DNA from: Calditrichia bacterium
Lineage (GTDB): Bacteria > Calditrichota > Calditrichia > Calditrichales > Calditrichaceae
NCBI GenBank assembly: GCA_027039465.1
Contig: JALWEA010000665.1
Coordinates: forward strand, 6,217-19,418
Reading direction: 5' to 3'
Length of the DNA: 13,202 nt
The translations under genes were made by a program, and so were the position numbers. Shown piece after piece: positions 1 to 6,481 of this stretch; positions within the stretch are counted from its first letter, which is position 1; the number at the start of each line of letters is the position of its first letter. Below the pieces are notes generated by a model. That model saw only the letters and a program-made list of their open reading frames with translations. It did no database searches and was not told the origin of the DNA.

Positions 1-84
1 ACTCTGATTCGATTAAAACGGAAGTAAAGTTCCTTATGCAGCAATACATGAGTTGTTTCAATCCCACTCTGATTCGATTAAAAC
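1..84 (-). CRISPR. Leader-proximal end of a type I-B CRISPR array (one partial and one full repeat, one spacer)
   Basis: A full 30-nt repeat lies at 55-84, and the last 19 nt of an identical copy lie at 1-19, cut by the window edge. The 35-nt spacer between them is at 20-54. On the plus strand the repeat starts GTTTCAATCC and ends GATTAAAAC. On the minus strand it therefore ends in ATTGAAAC, the usual 8-nt crRNA 5' handle of type I-B repeats, so the array is transcribed leftwards, like the cas genes. The right edge of the repeat is exact because the sequences diverge after AAAAC. The left edge at 55 rests on the canonical handle, since the second copy is truncated. The array continues off the left edge, and the spacer shown should be the most recently acquired one. 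Confidence 0.95.
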
Positions 85-206
85 CCGTCCCCCGGGCTCA
101 AAAAAATACTGTTTTTTTTGAAATTGTGCAAGCCCTTTTTTATGGCTTTTTGCCTTATTGATCGTCATTCCCCAATTGTATAATTTCCCCCGTACTTCGA
201 CGACTT
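85..206 (-). promoter_or_regulatory. CRISPR leader between cas2 and the first repeat
   Basis: These 122 bp separate the cas2 stop codon from the first repeat and contain no plausible gene. The stretch has long A and T runs (about 100-120 and 134-151), as expected of a leader. Position and array orientation make it both the array promoter region and the site where Cas1-Cas2 would insert new spacers. A CCCGGG palindrome sits at 91-96, just before the first repeat. A short open frame runs through the leader and into the repeat, but it has no coding character. Confidence 0.8.
103..131 (-). promoter_or_regulatory. Putative promoter for pre-crRNA in the leader
   Basis: On the minus strand a TTGCAC (126-131) is followed 17 nt later by TATTTT (103-108). 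This is a moderate sigma70-type match: 3 of 6 and 4 of 6 consensus positions, with ideal spacing. Transcription would begin near position 96, about a dozen nucleotides before the first repeat. The match is weak and the region is T-rich, so chance is possible; the placement is its main support. Confidence 0.4.
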
Positions 207-470
207 TTAGAGCATGTTCTCCAATGCGTTCTTTTCCAGACCGATTATTTCTTTGTCTAACCATTTGATATCTCTGCTCTTAAAAATGATGATACTATCC
301 GAATCCAGGTCCATCAGTCGGCTCGCTTTTTTGACTAATTCCTTTAATTTAACCGCCGTTATTTCTCCTTCGAATACGGAATTTTGAATCCAATTAAGAT
401 ATTGACGACATAACTTAAGCATTTTACCAACTCTTTTTTCGCCGACATCATAAACCAAAATCACATACAT
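207..470 (-). CDS. cas2: Cas2, CRISPR spacer-acquisition protein
   Basis: This 87-residue protein has the normal Cas2 size and begins MYVILVYDVGEKR, the beta1 strand carrying the conserved Asp (D8 in VYD) of the ferredoxin-like fold. In the family, a Cas2 dimer bridges two Cas1 dimers to form the integrase that inserts prespacers at the leader end of the array. The gene starts 18 nt after the cas1 stop codon and is the last gene of the operon, directly next to the leader. An AAGGTG a few bases before the ATG can serve as ribosome binding site. The middle segment, about residues 20-45, with LNWIQNSVFEGE, fits the usual Cas2 'QxSVFEG' signature, so the call is secure. Confidence 0.97.
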   Translation of the reverse strand: MYVILVYDVGEKRVGKMLKLCRQYLNWIQNSVFEGEITAVKLKELVKKASRLMDLDSDSIIIFKSRDIKWLDKEIIGLEKNALENML

Positions 471-488
471 AACGCACCTTCCCTTCTT

Positions 489-1493
489 TTACCACCAAAT
501 TTTGAACGGCTTGTAGGATTGCTCACCCAAAATGTCTTTGATTAATTTGTAGCATTCCAATTTAATCAAATGGCCGTAACTTACTTTTTTCTTTAACGTG
601 CGATGTTGAATGGTTTCCGACAAACGTTGTTCGTAAGCCTGAATAAAAATCTTTTTTCCGCTGTCTTTAAGTAAACATCCGTTCAATTGTTTGTCAAAGT
701 CCTTTTCTTTAATCATTTGTTTGTTGATCAATTTGAAAATGACGCGATCCACTAAAATAGGTTTGAAAATTTCCGCAAGGTCCAGCGCCAAAGAATAACG
801 CCGCATTCCGGGCTCATGCAAAAAGCTTATGGTGGGATTCAATTGGGTATGGTGAATGGCGCGCAAACAACCGGTGTAGCACATCATGTTGCCAAACGAA
901 ATCAAAGCGTTAATTTCGTCTTTTGGCGGGCGTTTGCTGCGACCGGGCATGGAAAAATCTTTTAAAATGGTATCAAAAGCCTGATAATACACCTGACGTA
1001 TATTGCCTTCAATGCCCATTAGAGCGGAAACATCGGCACTTTTGTCAATTTGCATTCGTAAGGATTGAATGGTGTCGATCTCGGCTTCTAAATCGCGTTG
1101 ACGAGTTTGATAGTATTGCAAATTTTTGAGCATATTGAAACTGGCGCCTTCGATAAATGCCTTGGCTATGGATAGCCGGCGCTTTTTTTGCAAATAGGCT
1201 CTGGTCTGCTCAATTTGAACTTTCCCGGCTAACAAATAGTCTCGCGGCATAAAACTGCCAGTGTAGTTTTCGTAATAATCGAAAAAGTGGACGGCAATTT
1301 GACGTTGACCTAAAAAGTTATAAAGAGCGCTATTGGCATCCAGTGCGCCGAATACGTACAAATCGGAAACGCCTTCCACGGGTAGGTATCGCGGTTTCTG
1401 CTCGGTGCCGTTCTCATCCACGGCCACAAACTTAAGCGTATTGTCCTTGCGGCTAAGTCGCCCCGGATTGAACAGATAGTAATTTTTTTTCAT
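489..1493 (-). CDS. cas1: Cas1, CRISPR integrase (type I-B)
   Basis: This 334-residue endonuclease/integrase catalyses spacer integration together with Cas2. The N-terminal beta-rich part (residues 1 to about 85) precedes the all-helical catalytic part. The metal-binding residues are visible: E162 in MGIEGN, H226 in FLHEPG, and D238/E241 in LALDLAEIFKP. The frame stays open for 39 more codons upstream, but that stretch overlaps cas4 and reads as its shadow. The ATG at 1493 is preferred because GAGGAG sits 10-12 nt before it and the protein then starts MKKNYYLFNPGRL, the usual Cas1 beginning. The cas4 stop codon directly follows that ribosome binding site, with only 7 nt between stop and start, which suggests translational coupling. 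Length and motifs indicate an active enzyme. Confidence 0.97.
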   Translation of the reverse strand: MKKNYYLFNPGRLSRKDNTLKFVAVDENGTEQKPRYLPVEGVSDLYVFGALDANSALYNFLGQRQIAVHFFDYYENYTGSFMPRDYLLAGKVQIEQTRAYLQKKRRLSIAKAFIEGASFNMLKNLQYYQTRQRDLEAEIDTIQSLRMQIDKSADVSALMGIEGNIRQVYYQAFDTILKDFSMPGRSKRPPKDEINALISFGNMMCYTGCLRAIHHTQLNPTISFLHEPGMRRYSLALDLAEIFKPILVDRVIFKLINKQMIKEKDFDKQLNGCLLKDSGKKIFIQAYEQRLSETIQHRTLKKKVSYGHLIKLECYKLIKDILGEQSYKPFKIWW

Positions 1494-1500
1494 GATCTTT

Positions 1501-2007
1501 TTACTCCTCGCCGCTCCAGCAAAAATCGTAATAAGAACAGGAACGACAAATGTGTTTTTGTACTTTGGGCGGCATGGTTTCCCGGCTGCAAATTTGTTCG
1601 ATTTCGGCAATAACGGATTTTAAATAGACCCGATCGGATTCCTGCAATTCCAGCTCTTCGCGTTGGCGCAAAGCGGGATACTCCAAAATTCCTTTGGCGC
1701 CATGAACGCCTTTTTGTTCCAATATGTAAAGGTAGTATTTGACCTGCCAGCGATGCGCTTCTTCGGCTTTGTCCGATTTCTTTATTTCGTGCACGATTTT
1801 ATTCCTGGCGTCATAGTAATCGATTTTAATGCCGTCCAACTCCAACTCGGAATATTTTTCTGCACGCTGCGGGTAGGCATACTCGTGGATGAGTTTGCCC
1901 TCGGCCACCGTTTCGGACGTGTGCTCCATTTGGATGCCGTTGGCAAATAGCCAAAGTTTCCGTTTACATACGTAGAAATAATTAATGTGTGTACCCGTAA
2001 CATTCAT
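1501..2007 (-). CDS. cas4: Cas4, RecB-like Fe-S nuclease for prespacer processing
   Basis: This 168-residue protein contains the four cysteines of the Cas4 iron-sulfur cluster: C14 in YVCKRKLWLF and C154, C157 and C163 near the C-terminus. The RecB-type nuclease motifs are also present: H41, D63 in GIKID, E74-x-K76 in HEIKKS, and Q88-x-x-Y91 in QVKYYLYIL. In type I-B systems Cas4 trims prespacers and helps enforce PAM selection and orientation, working with Cas1-Cas2. The gene lies 18 nt after the cas3 stop codon and 7 nt before the cas1 start. The ribosome binding site is weak (TTGGAAT upstream). Nothing is missing from the motif set, so it is probably functional. Confidence 0.96.
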   Translation of the reverse strand: MNVTGTHINYFYVCKRKLWLFANGIQMEHTSETVAEGKLIHEYAYPQRAEKYSELELDGIKIDYYDARNKIVHEIKKSDKAEEAHRWQVKYYLYILEQKGVHGAKGILEYPALRQREELELQESDRVYLKSVIAEIEQICSRETMPPKVQKHICRSCSYYDFCWSGEE

Positions 2008-2025
2008 AAAATAAATTCCAATGTA

Positions 2026-4437
2026 TTACAAAAATTGGTGCTCGGAATTGTTTACCGTTCCATCTTCCGTTAACAAACCGAGTTCATGGTCGTATCGCGT
2101 ATTTGCCAAAAGAATTTGTTCGGTAATAATTTTCCCCTTAGTTCCTTCGATGGCAAAGGCGTACTTTTCGATTTTTCCCTCGTTTTTTAATTTAAAATAC
2201 ATACCCCGATGCAAAGATACGGTTAAACGTTGGGCGCTAATAAAATCATAACTTTCGAAAAATTTTTTATATTGATCCAAGAAACGAACGGGTAAAACAT
2301 TAATGCCATCAAACTTTTCATAAAAGGCGGCTTCCTCTTCTTTGTGATCGCGGAAAGGTTGCAAATTTTGGATAGCTTGGGCAAAATTAATGCGCGTGTC
2401 TTCGAACTCTTTTTTTTGGTCGGCTTCCCAATCTGGATAAACGAAATCGAGCATAGCCTGTAAGCCGCTTTCATTTAAAATATCCGCATTACTTAAAATG
2501 TGTAAAGTTCTTTGCACAACCGGTTGCGGATAAATTCTAAAATCAAACTCACCGCCTTGGCTACAAACATATACATCGCAAATTCCTTTTTTCCGCTTAC
2601 GATTAACGCGGCCGAAGCGCTGTAGTAAGGCATCCAAAGGAGCAGGCTCGGTAAACATAACATCGTAATCAATATCCAAACTAACCTCGATGGCCTGGGT
2701 GCCTATGAGCACCTGCGTTTTCGAATCATAAGCCAATAGTTCCTTTTCATAGCGGTCAAAACTATTAAAACGGGAATGCAACAAAGTTATGTGCGACGTT
2801 TGAATAATATCCCAACCTTTTATGACGCGATAGATTTCCTGTGCGTTTTGCACGGTGTTGCAAACAATGATTATCCTTTGTTCGCCTTTAACTTTTTCTT
2901 TGATCAAATGAGCGTTTTCAAAAATAGTGCCGTTTAGCAAATGTACTCGATGCCTGGTGAAATTTTGCAGCAATTCCCCATCGACCTTTACCGTTGATAT
3001 TTGGCCCATTGCTTTTCTAAGTAGATTTAAAAGGAAGGTAGGCAAAGTAGCGGTCATAATTAAAATCCGTACTTTTAAATGCCTGGAAATATACTGCAAT
3101 ACGGTTAGTATTTGAGCAAAAGTGATAGGATCGTACGCATGGATTTCATCAAAAATCAAGCAACTTCCGGCAAGCTCGGTGATGCCCATCTCAAAGCCTT
3201 TAACGCCGTAAAAATGTTTTAATATCTGGAAAGGCGTCGCAACCCTTAACGGATATATCATTTTTCTTTGTAGTTCCGTCAGACTTTTTATTTTACGGTT
3301 TTTTTCTACTTGTGAGTCAACGGAATGCGAATGATTCTCGAAAAAAGATGCTAAAAATTGTTGTAATTTCCCATGAATAATACCGATTAAATTTCCCTTT
3401 GCATCTTTTTCAAAATCATTTTGCAACCGTAAATACATCGCGTTTATGGATGCCGTATAAGGCAGAACATAAAATACCCTACCGTTATAATCGTTCAATT
3501 GTCTTTTTAACCAATTTAATGCTGACTCCGTTTTCCCGGAGCCGGTGGGAGCGATTAATAAACAATGACCGCTAATTTCTCCGCATTTTAGTTGATGGCT
3601 GTAAAAATCGGCACCTTTTTTTTGCAAATTTTGACGCAATGAATCCAAAAAGCGGAAATGCTTGGTTTCCAAACGATAAATGTTTTTAATTTTCCCGGAA
3701 CCGTAATGATCGCAAATTTTAAGCCCACCCCACAGCAATAAATTCTGCCAATATTCATTGCGGGCCGGATCCAATGGCCTGTTTATGATTGGTTTTGCAA
3801 TTGCAGATACCGGTTCTTCCAAATCGGATATAGTTATCTGTTTCCATTCTCTTATGGCTTGATTTCGAAAATATTTTTGATACAAAGGATAAGCAAACGA
3901 AAGGATCCGCTTTATCGTTTCAGCAGAAAAACGATAACGTAAGTTTTGCACAAAATCTTCGGGATGAAAAAGATGGCGCTTATCGGCAAAGGATTGGCGA
4001 TAGGAAGTATCGTTGGCCCAAATAAGCTCAAGCTCCGTTTTTAAATCTTCCGGCATTTTTTTGCGCTTTAAAAGATAATCAAAAGTTTTATGATGGGCTA
4101 ATATGGCGCGCTTAATTAATATCTTAAACGGTTCGGAAATAGCTAATTTGTCGGCAAAGACCACGGAATAAACTTCATGACGTTGGTGCAACCAATAATT
4201 TTTTTGCCCTCTCAGTTCTTTTTGAAATTCGGTATGAATTTTCCCGAAATCATGAAAAAACAAAGCCCAAAACAGCAATTCCCAGAAATTACCCAGGCCT
4301 GTTATATCCGGAAGTTCGGGCAAAACTTTTCGTACCTGATCAAAGATCAGTAAGCAATCGTTGATATGTTCTTCTAACGTAGTGCCATCGGATTTTGCCC
4401 AAACCGATTTTGCTAATCCTGCCAATAGACATCCCAC
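2026..4437 (-). CDS. cas3: Cas3, HD nuclease-helicase effector
   Basis: This 803-residue protein is an intact HD-helicase fusion that unwinds and degrades DNA marked by Cascade. The HD nuclease part, about residues 1-250, shows H24, the H62-D63 pair in HDFGK, H87, H115/H116 and D243. The superfamily 2 helicase follows: Walker A APTGSGKTE (296-304), DEIH (430-433), TATLP (462-466), a motif IV/V region around GTQAIEVSLDID (579-590), and QRFGRVNR (606-613). A stop codon at 4447-4449 in this frame limits the start to the GTG at 4437 or a TTG at 4425. The GTG start gives a 25-nt overlap with cas5 and no clear ribosome binding site, which suggests coupling to cas5 translation. The C-terminal portion after about residue 640 is the usual Cas3 tail. 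Confidence 0.96.
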   Translation of the reverse strand: MGCLLAGLAKSVWAKSDGTTLEEHINDCLLIFDQVRKVLPELPDITGLGNFWELLFWALFFHDFGKIHTEFQKELRGQKNYWLHQRHEVYSVVFADKLAISEPFKILIKRAILAHHKTFDYLLKRKKMPEDLKTELELIWANDTSYRQSFADKRHLFHPEDFVQNLRYRFSAETIKRILSFAYPLYQKYFRNQAIREWKQITISDLEEPVSAIAKPIINRPLDPARNEYWQNLLLWGGLKICDHYGSGKIKNIYRLETKHFRFLDSLRQNLQKKGADFYSHQLKCGEISGHCLLIAPTGSGKTESALNWLKRQLNDYNGRVFYVLPYTASINAMYLRLQNDFEKDAKGNLIGIIHGKLQQFLASFFENHSHSVDSQVEKNRKIKSLTELQRKMIYPLRVATPFQILKHFYGVKGFEMGITELAGSCLIFDEIHAYDPITFAQILTVLQYISRHLKVRILIMTATLPTFLLNLLRKAMGQISTVKVDGELLQNFTRHRVHLLNGTIFENAHLIKEKVKGEQRIIIVCNTVQNAQEIYRVIKGWDIIQTSHITLLHSRFNSFDRYEKELLAYDSKTQVLIGTQAIEVSLDIDYDVMFTEPAPLDALLQRFGRVNRKRKKGICDVYVCSQGGEFDFRIYPQPVVQRTLHILSNADILNESGLQAMLDFVYPDWEADQKKEFEDTRINFAQAIQNLQPFRDHKEEEAAFYEKFDGINVLPVRFLDQYKKFFESYDFISAQRLTVSLHRGMYFKLKNEGKIEKYAFAIEGTKGKIITEQILLANTRYDHELGLLTEDGTVNNSEHQFL

Positions 4438-5054
4438 CCCATTTCTTTATCTTTAAAACCATAAGCGGCAATAGGCTTGTCTTGGATAAAATTCCCGTCT
4501 AACAGATAATACGGTTTTGTGCCCACATTTCGACGCGGTATTTCATCACTAAAATACAAGGGTAACGCTTGAATAGGCGCGGCAATTGGTAAACGAGCGT
4601 TAAAAGGAATAATGGTTCCTTTTAAATTTTGTAATTCCTTTTTGATTTCGATATCCAATTGCTTAATGGAAAGAACGCTTGCAAGATCACCCGAGCGCCC
4701 TAATAACAAAGGAAAGTACGGTTTTTCGAAACTTTTGGCGATTTGTTCGTTCATCGTATAAAGCCACAGATCGTTATCTACCAAAAATTCACGAATGATG
4801 ACATTTGATTTTATTCCGCTTAAACTGCGTCCCATTTGATAAATGGTTTCCAAATCCCTCGCTTTGGTTTTAAAGGTAAAGACAAACCCGATATCCATTT
4901 CTTTGGGATAAAAGTACTTTCCCATTGCCGCTGAAATTAAGCCGAAAAGCGTGGAAAGCGGCGGCACGGGCAAGGTGGCCTGAAACCCGCTTAAAAGATT
5001 AGGATAACGGAATGAGGAAGTCCAGCTTTGAATATGAATTCTAAATACTTTCAT
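4413..5054 (-). CDS. cas5: Cas5, Cascade subunit (type I-B)
   Basis: This 213-residue RAMP protein has the Cas5 N-terminus, MKVFRIHIQSWTSSFRYPN, followed by TLPVPPLSTLFGLISAAMG (about residues 27-45), the conserved 'PPxSTLxGLxxAxxG' element. In the family Cas5 caps the 5' handle of the crRNA and contacts Cas8 and the first Cas7. The gene begins 5 nt after the cas7 stop codon, and its 3' end overlaps the cas3 start by 25 nt. No Shine-Dalgarno sequence is visible before its ATG, so it is probably translated by ribosomes finishing cas7. The C-terminal half is less conserved and was assigned by position and continuity. Confidence 0.93.
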   Translation of the reverse strand: MKVFRIHIQSWTSSFRYPNLLSGFQATLPVPPLSTLFGLISAAMGKYFYPKEMDIGFVFTFKTKARDLETIYQMGRSLSGIKSNVIIREFLVDNDLWLYTMNEQIAKSFEKPYFPLLLGRSGDLASVLSIKQLDIEIKKELQNLKGTIIPFNARLPIAAPIQALPLYFSDEIPRRNVGTKPYYLLDGNFIQDKPIAAYGFKDKEMGWDVYWQD

Positions 5055-5059
5055 GGCCG

Positions 5060-6106
5060 TTAAAATTTTATTGATTCTACGAATTTATCAATTATTTGAT
5101 TTACCGAGCCATATTGCAATAGATCATTGGATTCGGCAAGATTTTGTAACGGTTCATCCAATTCATCCATAAAGCCTTTTCTGCGTCCGATAAATACAGG
5201 GCCGTCGAATTGTTCACTGTAATCGCGTAACACTTCTTCCAAAGCATCAATTGAAAATACCGGTTTACCCAATTCTTCTTTGGCCAAATGTGAAAACGGA
5301 TGATTGCCGCTTTTGAACATGGCTAAAACGATCAATTTGGGCGTAACATCTGCCATATTGGTGATTTGCTTGGCACCGCCGGAAAGATTTTTTAATGCTC
5401 TGATTGTATCTTGCACTCTGTGTAATCTTTCGCTATCATCAATCCGCACTAATTTTAGAGGATTGTTTTTTGCGTCTCGGATCAACGGATCTTCAATTTC
5501 TTTTGCCCCGTTTTTTAAAGCCCATTTTTTCATTTCTTCATTAATGTTCTGAAAGCCGGTGCGGGCATACATGGAAAACGTGCCCACTTGATCAAGATCG
5601 ACGGAAAACATGCCTTTCATAATCGCGCAATATTCGTCTTTACCGTAAGGTACGGCATCTCCTTCCTGGCGAGACATGGAAGACCAGTTTTGTACAATAG
5701 GGTTATAAGCCACGGCTATAAAAGCAGAATTTTTCAATGGTGATACTCTGGTTAACGTAACGTTAACCGATTTTGTTTTACCGGTATCCGGGTCTTCGAT
5801 TTCTTTTTTACCTGCACGCATATAGCCGAAAATATCATCATCCGGATATTTGAACGGATCAGCTTCCGTAAAAGCAATTTTTTTCTCTCTGGTTACCGGA
5901 GATAGCTCCCAACCGTGGTTAAGTCGCAAAGTTTCTCTCCACCAAAATCGCCAGGCTTGGCCGGATACGTAAGGGTACTGCTTACCGTTCTTGTAGATTT
6001 TTTTTGTTACAACGGCATTCTCCAAGTTGGTTGTTGTATCACTTCCGGCATTATTTAACGCGGCCACATCAACGTCAATCAATACAAAGCCCTGAATAGT
6101 TTTCAT
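5060..6106 (-). CDS. cas7: Cas7, Cascade backbone subunit (Cst2/DevR type)
   Basis: This 348-residue RAMP protein has the Cst2/DevR-family features. There is an N-terminal strand KTIQGFVLIDVDVAALN with the N-A-G-S-D-x-T-T-N region after it. About residues 36-60 carry the Y-P-Y-V-S-G-Q-A-W-R-x-W-W-R-E motif that binds the crRNA backbone region. A glycine-rich segment LKNLSGGAKQ (about 239-248) and a late GPVFIGRRKG follow. In type I-B, several copies polymerise along the spacer part of the crRNA. The start is fixed by a full-consensus AGGAGGT just upstream, far stronger than the sites of its neighbours cas5 and cas3, as suits a multi-copy subunit. It lies 15 nt after the cas8 stop codon. Confidence 0.95.
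   Translation of the reverse strand: MKTIQGFVLIDVDVAALNNAGSDTTTNLENAVVTKKIYKNGKQYPYVSGQAWRFWWRETLRLNHGWELSPVTREKKIAFTEADPFKYPDDDIFGYMRAGKKEIEDPDTGKTKSVNVTLTRVSPLKNSAFIAVAYNPIVQNWSSMSRQEGDAVPYGKDEYCAIMKGMFSVDLDQVGTFSMYARTGFQNINEEMKKWALKNGAKEIEDPLIRDAKNNPLKLVRIDDSERLHRVQDTIRALKNLSGGAKQITNMADVTPKLIVLAMFKSGNHPFSHLAKEELGKPVFSIDALEEVLRDYSEQFDGPVFIGRRKGFMDELDEPLQNLAESNDLLQYGSVNQIIDKFVESIKF
5750..5768 (-). repeat. Perfect 19-nt palindrome inside cas7
   Basis: GGTTAACGT, a single central base, and ACGTTAACC form a perfect 9-bp dyad within the cas7 coding sequence, where it encodes V-N-V-T-L-T. It may be a chance result of codon choice, or an intragenic binding site. No function is assigned. Confidence 0.5.
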
Positions 6107-6109
6107 GGC

Positions 6110-6116
6110 ACCTCCT
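6110..6116 (-). promoter_or_regulatory. Consensus Shine-Dalgarno of cas7
   Basis: On the minus strand AGGAGGT ends 3 nt before the cas7 ATG (6106), in TAGGAGGTGCCATG. It decides the cas7 start. It is one of the two best ribosome binding sites in the operon; the other drives the internal cas11 start. Confidence 0.8.
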
Positions 6117-6121
6117 ATTAT

Positions 6122-6481
6122 TTAAAATGTTTCATTTGCTTCTTCTTCTACCGGAGCAATATCTTCCGGAATTTCCGTTTCCGCCACATCTGCGTCGTGT
6201 AATCGTTCATAAAGATAAATCAACATCAAATCGCGTACTTCACCCCATGATTGTCCGTCCGGAAACAAATATTCTACATAATCTTGCAAGCGTATTAACG
6301 GTTCTTTTTCTCCGTTTTTGTATCGTTCTTTAATGATTTTCAGCAATGCGCCCCGCAGTTGGTAGGAACGTGATGCTCCTTCCAGCAAGACCAGATATTT
6401 TTTAAAATTATGCTCTTTTTGCGCTAATTCGAAAACCGCGTCTCCGATGCGCTTAATTATTTGTATTTGTTGGTTGTCCAT
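6122..6481 (-). CDS. cas11: Putative Cas11 small subunit, translated from an internal start in cas8
   Basis: Codon 354 of cas8 is an ATG (6481) preceded by AAAGGAGGT at 6489-6497, with a 7-nt spacer. This is a complete consensus Shine-Dalgarno sequence embedded in the K-E-V codons of cas8. The product would be the in-frame C-terminal 119 residues, beginning MDNQQIQIIKRIGDAV, largely helical, with an acidic tail. Independent internal translation of the Cas11 small subunit from the large-subunit gene is established for type I-D and reported to extend to I-B and I-C. The length and helical nature fit a small subunit that lines the Cascade belly in two or so copies. No separate cas11 gene exists in this operon. 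The call is inference from the ribosome binding site and family knowledge; expression is not shown by the sequence. Confidence 0.75.
   Translation of the reverse strand: MDNQQIQIIKRIGDAVFELAQKEHNFKKYLVLLEGASRSYQLRGALLKIIKERYKNGEKEPLIRLQDYVEYLFPDGQSWGEVRDLMLIYLYERLHDADVAETEIPEDIAPVEEEANETF

Noticed and set aside
130..154. Short AAGCC/GGCTT and GGC/GCC stems after cas2 as an operon terminator.
   Set aside because: The stems are 3-5 bp, and no T-run follows them on the minus strand; read-through into the array seems as likely.
58..264. A 68-codon minus-strand frame running from the end of cas2 through the leader into the first repeat.
   Set aside because: It overlaps cas2 and non-coding repeat sequence and has no ribosome binding site or coding character.
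1494..1610. A longer Cas1 with 39 extra N-terminal residues.
   Set aside because: The extension overlaps cas4, has no family similarity, and the ATG at 1493 has a good GAGGAG ribosome binding site.
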